A stretch of DNA of 34,744 nt. Source: Lactobacillus selangorensis (GTDB lineage Bacteria; Bacillota; Bacilli; Lactobacillales; Lactobacillaceae). Below the pieces are notes generated by a model. The model made no database searches, was not told where the DNA came from, and saw only the letters and a list, made by a program, of their open reading frames with translations. Of the stretch, positions 6,956-14,239 are shown piece after piece; position 1 is the first letter of the stretch, and each line of letters begins with the position of its first letter. Position numbers and translations under genes: made by a program. The stretch spans positions 1 to 34,744 of the forward strand of contig NZ_JQAZ01000009.1 of the NCBI RefSeq assembly GCF_001437205.1, in the 5' to 3' direction.

Positions 6956-6981
6956 TTAAAACCCTATTATACGAGTTTTAA
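6956..6981 (-). promoter_or_regulatory. TATAAT box framed by an inverted repeat, upstream of the AI-2E family gene
   Basis: The arms TTAAAAC and GTTTTAA (6956-6962 and 6975-6981) flank a minus-strand TATAAT. No good -35 is seen. The right arm overlaps the sortase stop codon. It looks like an operator over a -10 region. Confidence 0.45.
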
Positions 6982-7661
6982 TTCTCGAAAACTTTTAAAT
7001 TTTGTTTGGTTGCCTTTTTTATGGCGGTCAATTGACCTTGGACCACGATTCGGTTGGTTTCGCCTTCTGTCGCTGAAGAACAGGTCACGAGCGTCACCAG
7101 CTTCTTGCCGTGTACATTATTGATGACGCTGACATCGGTTTCGTTAACGACCTGTTTGGAAGTGACTTGATAGGTATAAACATGCTTCAAATCCGTCAAA
7201 TAAACTTGATCGCCGACGGACACATCCCGCAGCGGCGAAAACAAGATTCCTTTATTGGTCATGTAATGGCCAGCTAATGCATAATTGCCCTTCCCCATCG
7301 TCTGTTTGGCCTTCATTGTGCCGGCGCCAGTCGACAGTACATCATTCGACAGCCCCTTCATGACTGGCAAATACATTTTGACGCTGGGAATCGCCAATTT
7401 ACCGACCGTGCTGACCTTATTCTGATTTGTGGCCGCATGGGCGACTTCGGAATCGCCGAGTGTTTTGACCTCGTTAAAATTATACGTGGCTTTTTTATGC
7501 TGATTTTTTTGAATCTGATTGGCAGTTACTTTTTCAAACCGCTGTTGTCCCATGATGCGAACTGCAGCTTCCTTAATCGGCTCGCTAAAAGTGAGCACCA
7601 ATCCGATCAGTAGGAGCACAATCAGACCGATTGTTATTGCGATCTTTTTTAATTTTTGCAT
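6978..7661 (-). CDS. srtA: Class A sortase
   Basis: A membrane-anchored transpeptidase that links LPxTG proteins to the cell wall. The 227-residue protein begins with a short basic stretch and one hydrophobic anchor (residues 6-25). The catalytic domain carries His132 in ALAGHYM, Cys194 in TLVTCSS and Arg204 in ETNRIVVQG, the complete sortase triad. I place the start at the ATG preceded by AAAGGGG with good spacing; nine additional upstream codons are open but have no ribosome binding site. No sorting-signal substrate gene is adjacent, as is normal for a housekeeping sortase. Confidence 0.93.
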   Translation of the reverse strand: MQKLKKIAITIGLIVLLLIGLVLTFSEPIKEAAVRIMGQQRFEKVTANQIQKNQHKKATYNFNEVKTLGDSEVAHAATNQNKVSTVGKLAIPSVKMYLPVMKGLSNDVLSTGAGTMKAKQTMGKGNYALAGHYMTNKGILFSPLRDVSVGDQVYLTDLKHVYTYQVTSKQVVNETDVSVINNVHGKKLVTLVTCSSATEGETNRIVVQGQLTAIKKATKQNLKVFEN

Positions 7662-7793
7662 GTGCACACCCCTTTCACTACCCACCACTTATTCTACCGA
7701 TTTTTCAGCAAATGACCAAATGAAACCAATCGTATTTTGCAATCTTTTGTCGTATACTGGGTAGGTATAGCTTTTAGAAGAGGAGAATGATTT

Positions 7794-8984
7794 ATGCTTG
7801 ATAAACAATTTTATACGACCCTCCTTTCAAACTCCTTTAACGTTCCCATCCGTGTGAACTATTGGGATGGAACGACAGCAGTTTACGGAGGCGATGGTGC
7901 ACCCGTTGCCACCATTACATTCAACGAACCAATCGCACCCCACAAAGTGCTGCGCAACGGTTCGCTTGCCCTTGGGGAAGCCTACATGGCTGGCAAAATC
8001 AACATCACTGGAACAACCGAATTTCCGATTCAAACTGTCTTAACGGCTGCTTACGAAAGTGCCGACAGTTTTATGCGGAACAAGAAGTTTCTGCGGTTCA
8101 TTCCCAAACAGTCGCATTCCGAAAAGGAAAGTGTCAAAGATATTCAGAAGCATTACGACCTTGGGAATGACTTCTACTCTCTGTGGCTCGATCCGACGAT
8201 GACTTATTCGTGTGCTTACTTCGAAAGTCCCGAAGACGATCTCGAAACGGCTCAGAAAAACAAGGTCAATCACATTTTGGAAAAGCTCAATCCGCAGCCT
8301 GGCCGCACGTTACTCGACATCGGCTGCGGCTGGGGCACGTTAATGCTGACGGCGGCAAAAGATTATAATCTGAAGTCGGTCGGCATTACCCTCAGCCAGG
8401 AACAATACAACTATGTCCAGCAGAAGATTGAAGACGAAGGCTTGCAGGATAAAGCCGAAGTTATCCTTGAAGATTACCGTGAATTGAAGCATGAACCATT
8501 TGATTATGTGACAAGCGTCGGCATGTTCGAACACGTCGGCCAGGAAAATCTGGGTCAATATTTCGACGATGTAGCTCGTTACATGAAGGATGACGGTGTC
8601 GCCTTGATTCATGGGATCACTCGTCAGCAAGGCGGTGCCAACAACGCTTGGCTCAACAAGTATATCTTCCCAGGTGGCTATGTGCCTGGACTGACCGAAA
8701 ACATCCAGCACATTGTCGATGCTGGGATGCAGATTTCCGATCTTGAATCCTTGCGTCGTCATTACCAGCGGACGACCGAAACATGGGATCACAACTTCAA
8801 CGAACATCGTGCCCAGATTCAGCGCATGGAAGGCACAGAATTCGTTCGCATGTGGGACCTTTACTTACAAGCCTGCTCAGCATCCTTTGAGTCCGGCAAC
8901 ATTGATGTCATGCAGTACCTGATTTCCAAAGGCCCTAGCGGCAAAGATCTGCCAATGACACGTGATTACATGTATAACGACTAA
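7794..8984 (+). CDS. cfa: Cyclopropane-fatty-acyl-phospholipid synthase
   Basis: The enzyme transfers a methylene group from S-adenosylmethionine to unsaturated acyl chains in membrane phospholipids, a late-phase and acid-stress adaptation. The 396-residue length is normal for the family. It has the family segment [19 protein letters not shown] (about residues 115-133), the SAM-binding motif [11 protein letters not shown] and the region [11 protein letters not shown]. The N-terminal about 100 residues form the lipid-binding domain. AGGAG precedes the ATG. A TATACT box lies at about 7754, though no matching -35 is clear. Two hairpin terminators follow. Confidence 0.95.
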   Translation: MLDKQFYTTLLSNSFNVPIRVNYWDGTTAVYGGDGAPVATITFNEPIAPHKVLRNGSLALGEAYMAGKINITGTTEFPIQTVLTAAYESADSFMRNKKFLRFIPKQSHSEKESVKDIQKHYDLGNDFYSLWLDPTMTYSCAYFESPEDDLETAQKNKVNHILEKLNPQPGRTLLDIGCGWGTLMLTAAKDYNLKSVGITLSQEQYNYVQQKIEDEGLQDKAEVILEDYRELKHEPFDYVTSVGMFEHVGQENLGQYFDDVARYMKDDGVALIHGITRQQGGANNAWLNKYIFPGGYVPGLTENIQHIVDAGMQISDLESLRRHYQRTTETWDHNFNEHRAQIQRMEGTEFVRMWDLYLQACSASFESGNIDVMQYLISKGPSGKDLPMTRDYMYND

Positions 8985-9066
8985 AAGAACTGCAGCGGCC
9001 GGTTTTTGACTTCGTTGCAGCTCCGCCGTGATGCCAACTAGGCAGTCAGGCTTTGCGGACATGTTT

Positions 9067-9116
9067 GGGAGTGAGACAGAAGCTTGATTTTAGCTTTGCT
9101 GGCCCACTCCCTTTTT
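9067..9116 (+). terminator. Terminator-like hairpin with the GGGAGTG...CACTCCC repeat
   Basis: The arms GGGAGTG and CACTCCC are followed by TTTTTAT. The internal text GAGTGAGACAGAAGC resembles a short intergenic repeat common in lactobacilli and enterococci. Confidence 0.6.
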
Positions 9117-9120
9117 ATCT

Positions 9121-9150
9121 AAGCAGGACACTTGTTGTTCTGCTTTTTTT
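9121..9150 (+). terminator. Rho-independent terminator downstream of cfa
   Basis: The arms AAGCAG-ACA and TGT-CTGCTT are followed by a run of T. This is a second terminator in tandem with 9067-9116. Confidence 0.75.
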
Positions 9151-9190
9151 GGTTTAAGCTGAATGCGATTCGATGAATGGAGGTTTTATA

Positions 9191-10129
9191 ATGGCAGAAG
9201 GTTTAGTAAAGATTGGCAACTCAGATGTTGTTTCGACCCCAATGGGTTTAGGAGCAAATGCCGTTGGCGGCACTAACTTGTTCCCTAATCTGAAAGATGA
9301 CACCGGTATCGAAATCGTCAAAACGGCGCTGGCAAACGGAATCGATATGATTGACACTGCTTATGCTTATGGTTTAGGTCATTCCGAAGAATTGATTGGA
9401 CAAGCACTAAAAGGTGTGACACGCGCTGATGTCGTGATCGCTGATAAAGCCGCTCAGAATCCTAAATTGGGACCGAATGGCATCGACAATTCTCCGGCTT
9501 TTCTCACTCAGGCAGTTGAAGATGCGCTGAAACGGCTCAATACCAATTATATCGACATTTTTTATATTCATTTTCCTGATCAAAAAACACCTAAGAATGA
9601 AGCTGTTGAAGCTTTATACAAGCTGAAACAGGCCGGTAAGATTCGTGCAATCGGGGTATCGAATTTCAACCTCGAGCAGCTCAAAGAAGCTAATAAAGAT
9701 GGTCACGTTGACATTTTTGAAGGTGAATATAATTTGCTGCACCGGGAGGCCGAAAAAGAATTATTCCCTTATTTAAAACAGAATAATATCGCATTCGTCC
9801 CGTACTTCCCACTTGCGTCCGGTCTGCTGACTGGCAAATACATCAAACCCGTTACCTTCCCTGAGGACGATCTGCGGCACTCTGATCCCGATTTTCAAGG
9901 CGAGCGTTTCAAAAACATTGTTGACCAAGTCAATCTGATGCAGCCGATCGCTGACAAACATCATGCGACGATTGCACAAATCGTTTTAGCCTGGTACATG
10001 ATGAACCCGAATATTTCGGTCGTCATTCCCGGTGCCAAGAAACCAGAACAGGTCAAGAGCAACGCCCAAGCAATGAAGATTGAATTATCGCAGAATGAAT
10101 ACGATCACATCGACCAGTTATTTAAGTAA
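9191..10129 (+). CDS. Aldo/keto reductase
   Basis: A 312-residue TIM-barrel NAD(P)H oxidoreductase. Catalytic residues are visible: Asp and Tyr in DTAYAYG, Lys in IADKAAQ and His in IFYIHFPD. The segment AIGVSNFNLEQL and the C-terminal VVIPGAKKPEQV (cofactor binding) are typical. It probably reduces an aldehyde or ketone in the cytosol; the substrate is unknown. The start at this ATG is chosen because GGAGG lies eight bases upstream; an earlier in-frame ATG would place the ribosome binding site inside the gene. It shares a bidirectional terminator with the convergent aslA. Confidence 0.92.
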   Translation: MAEGLVKIGNSDVVSTPMGLGANAVGGTNLFPNLKDDTGIEIVKTALANGIDMIDTAYAYGLGHSEELIGQALKGVTRADVVIADKAAQNPKLGPNGIDNSPAFLTQAVEDALKRLNTNYIDIFYIHFPDQKTPKNEAVEALYKLKQAGKIRAIGVSNFNLEQLKEANKDGHVDIFEGEYNLLHREAEKELFPYLKQNNIAFVPYFPLASGLLTGKYIKPVTFPEDDLRHSDPDFQGERFKNIVDQVNLMQPIADKHHATIAQIVLAWYMMNPNISVVIPGAKKPEQVKSNAQAMKIELSQNEYDHIDQLFK

Positions 10130-10140
10130 ACAGTAAAACA

Positions 10141-10172
10141 AAAGGCACGCCATTTCTGGCGTGCCTTTTGTT
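10141..10172. terminator. Bidirectional terminator between the reductase and aslA
   Basis: Perfect arms AAAGGCACGCCA and TGGCGTGCCTTT around TTTC, with T-rich sequence on the plus side and an A run on the other. Confidence 0.9.
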
Positions 10173-11441
10173 TTACTGCTGGTCTTTTCGACCTTTGTTT
10201 TCAGCAAAATATTCCCGGTAACGTTTAACGTAACGGAAGAACATGTACTGAAGCAGGACCCAGCGTTTCGGATTCATATCGTTCTTATAGAAAACAGTCG
10301 TTCCATAACGCTTATGGTGAATCAGATACATGGCTGCCTTTTTAGCCTTATTGTTGGCAGCATACTTTTCAAAGGTGCGTTTCGGCACACCCAGCCAGAG
10401 CTGATACTTGCTCTTGTCTTTATTGCCGTAAACGATTGGAGTATCCGCCAGCGTCTTAGTCACATAATCGTTGACGAGATAACTGGCCAAATTATAGCCG
10501 TTCAGCGTGACAAAGAAACTACTGCGGCCCTGGCGAATGTTGATTTCAAACAATTTGAACTGCTTATCGCGCCGATCATACTTCATATCGAAGTTGGCAA
10601 AACCGGTGTAATTGATTTTTTCCAAGAAAGCTTGAATCTGCTTGTAGATTTTCAGACTGTAATCTGGAATGATGGCCACATAGTTGCCGATTGCAGCCGG
10701 CGTCGGGTCTTCCAGCAGCGGATGCCCTAAACACATCATCTTCACCTTGTGATACTGATCGACATAGACATTGAGGACCCGCATGTTGGAGTCATCGCCG
10801 GGAATGTAATCTTGGAGGATGACGTCAGACAGATAGCCGTTGTCATAGATTTTGGCGATGATATCCCGGTATTCGTCTTCGGAATGAATCGTGAAGGCTT
10901 TTTTGCGGCCCTCGAAGTGGATGTCGAGCCATTCGACACTATTCGCCGGTTTGAGTGAGATCGGATAGTCGAACGGAACATCCATATTCTGATCGTTTTC
11001 ATACATATCACGCGTGATAATCTTTGTCTTTGGATATGGCAAACCGAATTCATCGCACACATGATAGAAACTCTCTTTATCATTCAACCGTTTCAGCAGC
11101 GAGTAGTCCACATACGGGCAGATAAACGTCTTCGCTAATTCTTCCTTATGCTTGGAGATCAGTTCTGCATAACCATCTCCACACGCAATCAAAAAGACCG
11201 GTTCAGGATGGGTCGCATACTTTGCGGCGATTTCCTGCATCGCATTGCTGAAACCAGGATCTTCGGTGAATCCTTCGATGTAATGGACATGGACAATCTT
11301 GCTGTACCGAGTCGGTGCCAGATTTGCTTCTGCGTAGGCATCCACTGAAATGCCGTAAGCTTCATTGAACGCACGTGCCATTCCGTAAACATTCATATCA
11401 CTGCCGAGTAAAACAGGTGTAAATTGAGGTGCTTGTGCCAT
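10173..11441 (-). CDS. aslA: D-aspartate ligase (ATP-grasp), peptidoglycan cross-bridge synthesis
   Basis: A 422-residue ATP-grasp ligase. Its N-terminus (VLLGSDMNVYGMARAFNEAY), the central LIACGDGYAELISKH, DSNMRVLN and FEINIRQGRSSFF match what I recall of the Enterococcus faecium D-aspartate ligase Asl(fm), which attaches D-Asp to the epsilon-amino group of L-Lys in the peptidoglycan precursor using ATP. The length agrees with that enzyme (about 420). It lies directly downstream of the AsnH-like gene, which in related species amidates the D-Asp to D-Asn. It has its own TATAAT box, so it may be expressed apart from asnH. The predicted cell wall is therefore of the L-Lys-D-Asp type. Confidence 0.9.
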   Translation of the reverse strand: MAQAPQFTPVLLGSDMNVYGMARAFNEAYGISVDAYAEANLAPTRYSKIVHVHYIEGFTEDPGFSNAMQEIAAKYATHPEPVFLIACGDGYAELISKHKEELAKTFICPYVDYSLLKRLNDKESFYHVCDEFGLPYPKTKIITRDMYENDQNMDVPFDYPISLKPANSVEWLDIHFEGRKKAFTIHSEDEYRDIIAKIYDNGYLSDVILQDYIPGDDSNMRVLNVYVDQYHKVKMMCLGHPLLEDPTPAAIGNYVAIIPDYSLKIYKQIQAFLEKINYTGFANFDMKYDRRDKQFKLFEINIRQGRSSFFVTLNGYNLASYLVNDYVTKTLADTPIVYGNKDKSKYQLWLGVPKRTFEKYAANNKAKKAAMYLIHHKRYGTTVFYKNDMNPKRWVLLQYMFFRYVKRYREYFAENKGRKDQQ

Positions 11442-11480
11442 AGATATTCCCCTAACTTAAAAAAATCTCATATTGTTTTT

Positions 11481-11486
11481 ATTATA
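11481..11486 (-). promoter_or_regulatory. TATAAT box upstream of aslA
   Basis: A consensus TATAAT on the minus strand about 40 bases before the aslA start. The -35 is poor. It lies after the asnH terminator, supporting separate initiation. Confidence 0.5.
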
Positions 11487-11513
11487 GCATGTTCGGCTAT
11501 TTCTTAAACCGCT

Positions 11514-11545
11514 AAAAAGGACAGGAACCACTTCCGTCCCTGTCC
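11514..11545 (-). terminator. Terminator of asnH
   Basis: On the minus strand GGACAGG pairs with CCTGTCC and is followed by TTTTT. Confidence 0.85.
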
Positions 11546-11560
11546 CGATTGAATTATTTG

Positions 11561-13465
11561 TTAATTTGCTTGTGGTTGGAATTCTTTCAAATTGATGAAG
11601 TAATCTTGATACCAAACTAAGAAGGTATAAATCGTCCAAACCTGACGGCGGGCGTTGCTCTTGCCATCATGAGTATCCTTCAAAATCTTCAGGATAGCTT
11701 CCTGATTGAAGAATTGTTTAACAAAGTCCTGGCTGAACATGTCACGGACCTGCTGATAGTACTTGTCTTCCTCAAGCCATTGCTTGATTGGCACTGGGAA
11801 GCCCAACTTCGGTGCTTTGGCCCATGATTCTGGCAAATGCTTGGCAGCGGCCTTCCGGAACGCATACTTGGTATCATGCGAGTTGAGCAGGTACTTAGTT
11901 GGAATGCTGTTGGCTAAAGCTGCCACATCACGGTCCAGGAATGGCACCCGTAATTCAAGGCTGGCGGCCATCGAAATCTTATCGGCCTTCTGCAGAATAT
12001 CATTCAGCATAAAGTGATGCAAATCGATGTACTGCATCTGCTTGACTTCATCCACGTTGCGGACCTTCTTGAAATCATGCTGGTAGTTGCTCAAAACAGT
12101 ACCGTCGTTGCGGAATTCCGGCTTCAAGATGCGATTGGCTTCTTTGCTGCTGAAAATCGTCGGATGTTCGAAGTTATAAATGACCGATTCGCCGACATAA
12201 TATTCGCTTGGTTTCGCCAACGAGGTGTACAAGTGAACCTGACCATGGAACGGCTTCATCTTCTTGATGTTATGCGCCAAATGATAACGTGTATTGCGTG
12301 GCAGCTTCTTCAAGCCTTGGGCAAAGACTTTAATCACTTCGTTATGCGTATGCATCCCGTAATTGACGTAGCCGGCAAACATTTCATCGGCCCCTTCACC
12401 TGAAAGGACAACGGTGACATATTTCTTAGCCAGCTTCGACATGAACCATAATGGAATCAAACTAGGATTGCCATCGGGTTCATCCATGTAATACTGCATT
12501 TCAGGGAATTTGTCGAAGGCCATATCGCCAGTGACTTTGGTCGAATGGAACGTCAAACCGAATTTGTCGGCCAATTCTTTGGCCCGGCTCGTTTCGTTGT
12601 AAGCTTCATCGAATCCAACACTGAAGACATGCTGGGGACGCAGGATGCTCGTTACATAACTGCTATCGACCCCTTCGGATAAGAAGCTGCCGACAGGCAC
12701 ATCGGCGAAATCGTGTAATTTAACCGATTCGACGACAGCCTTGTCAATGGCTTCCACCGTTTGGTCAAAGTCGAGGTTATTCTGCTGATAGTCGGCATCC
12801 CAGTACTGTTCGATATCGACTTTACCATCTTTCCAAGTGAAATAATGGCCGGCTGGGAAGCGATAGACACCTTTAAAAAAAGTTTCATCTAAATCGTTGT
12901 ATTGGTTCATCAAATAAGACTTCACAACGTCATTGTTTAATTCTTTCTTAAATTCTGGATGCGGCATGAAAGATTTAATTTCACTGCCGAACATAAAGGT
13001 ACCATCATCTAAGAAAGTGTAATAAAGCGGCTTAATCCCGAAGAAATCACGGGCACCGAAAAGTTCCTTCGTCTTCGTATCCCAGATGAAGAAGGTAAAC
13101 ATCCCCCGCACTTTCTTCAGAATGTCTTTGCCCCAAGCTTCATAGCCATGCAGCAAGACTTCTGTATCGGTCTGGGTCTGGAAGACGTAGCCTAATGCCT
13201 TTAATTCACGAGTAATTTCACGATAGTTATAGATTTCGCCATTGAAGACGATCATCTTGGTGTTATCTGCGTTATACAAGGGTTGTTTCCCATTGGTCAA
13301 ATCAATGATCGAAAGACGCCGAAAGCCAAGCGCTACATCGTTATCGACGAAGGAGCCCTTGTCGTTGGGGCCACGATGTTCAATCGTGTCCATCTGTTTA
13401 TTGAGTGTTGTCGTTTTTTCATCGATTGCTAACGAGCCGCCAGCAAAACCAACAATTCCGCACAT
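11561..13465 (-). CDS. asnH: Glutamine-dependent asparagine synthase, AsnH type (D-Asp amidation)
   Basis: A 634-residue class II glutamine amidotransferase fused to an asparagine synthetase domain. Cys2 in MCGIVGFAGG is the glutaminase nucleophile. The second half carries the PP-loop LSEGVDSSYV, in which the usual SGGVDSS has Glu for Gly, and a later VLSGEGADEMFAGY. In Lactococcus and related bacteria the AsnH subgroup amidates the D-Asp of the peptidoglycan cross-bridge. The adjacent D-aspartate ligase makes that role more likely than free asparagine synthesis, but both are possible. An extended -10 lies upstream, and about 100 bp further is the terminator of the large RNA at 13568-14079, which is on the same strand. 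Confidence 0.9.
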   Translation of the reverse strand: MCGIVGFAGGSLAIDEKTTTLNKQMDTIEHRGPNDKGSFVDNDVALGFRRLSIIDLTNGKQPLYNADNTKMIVFNGEIYNYREITRELKALGYVFQTQTDTEVLLHGYEAWGKDILKKVRGMFTFFIWDTKTKELFGARDFFGIKPLYYTFLDDGTFMFGSEIKSFMPHPEFKKELNNDVVKSYLMNQYNDLDETFFKGVYRFPAGHYFTWKDGKVDIEQYWDADYQQNNLDFDQTVEAIDKAVVESVKLHDFADVPVGSFLSEGVDSSYVTSILRPQHVFSVGFDEAYNETSRAKELADKFGLTFHSTKVTGDMAFDKFPEMQYYMDEPDGNPSLIPLWFMSKLAKKYVTVVLSGEGADEMFAGYVNYGMHTHNEVIKVFAQGLKKLPRNTRYHLAHNIKKMKPFHGQVHLYTSLAKPSEYYVGESVIYNFEHPTIFSSKEANRILKPEFRNDGTVLSNYQHDFKKVRNVDEVKQMQYIDLHHFMLNDILQKADKISMAASLELRVPFLDRDVAALANSIPTKYLLNSHDTKYAFRKAAAKHLPESWAKAPKLGFPVPIKQWLEEDKYYQQVRDMFSQDFVKQFFNQEAILKILKDTHDGKSNARRQVWTIYTFLVWYQDYFINLKEFQPQAN

Positions 13466-13518
13466 ACTTCCTACCTCTTTCTATAGATAAAAATTTAAGT
13501 CATCTGTTTATAGACCCC

Positions 13519-13527
13519 ATTTTACCA
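13519..13527 (-). promoter_or_regulatory. Extended -10 promoter of asnH
   Basis: TGGTAAAAT (TG-n-TAAAAT) on the minus strand, about 55 bases before the ATG and downstream of the RNA terminator. No clear -35. It allows asnH to be read independently of the upstream RNA. Confidence 0.5.
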
Positions 13528-13567
13528 CATCCTTTTCATTTGTTCTGAATTCCTATCTCGAGACACC

Positions 13568-13604
13568 AAAAAGGACTTGAGTCTTCTCGCAAAACTCAAG
13601 TCCT
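13568..13604 (-). terminator. Terminator of the large RNA
   Basis: The arms AGGACTTGAG and CTCAAGTCCT form a ten-pair stem followed by TTTTT on the minus strand. The 13-base loop contains TTGCGAGAAG, complementary to the 5' part of the RNA. Confidence 0.9.
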
Positions 13605-14079
13605 ATTTTGAAGTGCTGGAAGAGTCAACCGAAGCCATCCGGTTATACTTGAAAGTCGTAATACTTTCCACCTCAATCAATATTCAATTTTACAAGGTGT
13701 ATTTCATTGAAACATGAGAATCGTGTAACCCTGACGAAGTTTGGTCATTTATCTGAACGATTTGTTAGACCCATTATCTATCTCTGTTGTAAAACACACT
13801 CTGCTTGGAGAACTGTACTGCCTCGTTATCAGACACACACCTCCGCAAATAATTCTTCACTTTTCGAAACTCTTGGTATTTTATAAGAATACCGAACACA
13901 TTCAACTCAACGTTGTTTAAGAACGTCCATCACTTTGCTGCTACTTGATATTTTTTAAGAATATCCCCAACACTGGGACGCGTCGTTTAAGGACACCGAC
14001 AATTTGTTTCGCAGCTACTTAATGACTCTTATCTTGCGAGAAGTTTTGTTGATGGCGAAGGTCTTTCCCTCTTCCACAC
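13568..14079 (-). ncRNA. Large structured RNA (about 510 nt), ROOL/GOLLD-like candidate or new class
   Basis: The stretch has no protein gene but shows the hallmarks of an independent RNA. A near-consensus promoter lies at 14112-14084. Near the predicted start, GTGTGGAAGAG (14079-14069) pairs with CTCTTCCAGCAC (13624-13613) over 11 base pairs with one bulge, closing a domain of about 467 nt. A strong terminator follows at 13604-13568. Inside are four small hairpins whose loops share CUUAAA or CUUAUA (13982-13994, 13947-13966, 13910-13926, 13875-13893), the helix AATCGT/ACGATT, and two hairpins near the 3' side (GAAAG/CTTTC and AACCG/CGGTT). The terminator loop TTGCGAGAAG is perfectly complementary over ten bases to 14043-14034. 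I do not find tmRNA, RNase P RNA, 6S or T-box signatures. Size, closed ends and host fit large Lactobacillales RNAs such as ROOL, but I cannot confirm membership. It could alternatively be a long asnH leader. Confidence 0.7.
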
Positions 14080-14083
14080 CCAT

Positions 14084-14112
14084 AATATACCACGCTTTGT
14101 AACCGTTTGCAA
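14084..14112 (-). promoter_or_regulatory. Strong promoter of the large RNA
   Basis: TTGCAA (14112-14107), a 17-base spacer, then TATATT (14089-14084). The predicted start at about 14077 coincides with the outer end of the closing helix. Confidence 0.8.
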
Positions 14113-14177
14113 CAACTAAATATCATTTCTTTTTAAAAGTTTTTAAAGCTTGATATGACAACGTTTAGCGGCACAAA

Positions 14178-14209
14178 AAAAGCATATTTCAACGAGGAAA
14201 TATGCTTTT
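14178..14209 (-). terminator. Terminator of the baeRF-like gene
   Basis: Perfect arms AAAAGCATATTT and AAATATGCTTTT around CAACGAGG. On the minus strand it ends in a long T run. Confidence 0.9.
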
Positions 14210-14239
14210 GGAAAAATCTAAATAACACTCACGAATTCA

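Noticed and set aside
10161-10730. 189-codon plus-strand ORF
   Set aside because: It is antisense to the well-recognised D-aspartate ligase gene, has no family pattern and no ribosome binding site.
13568-14079. tmRNA, RNase P RNA or 6S RNA
   Set aside because: None of the conserved cores (RNase P GAGGAAAGUCC, tmRNA tRNA-like ends with GGTTC arm) are present, and the length differs from 6S.
13466-14239. T-box leader controlling asnH
   Set aside because: The region before the terminator lacks the TGGNACCGCG core, and the 5' and 3' ends pair with each other, which does not fit a T-box.
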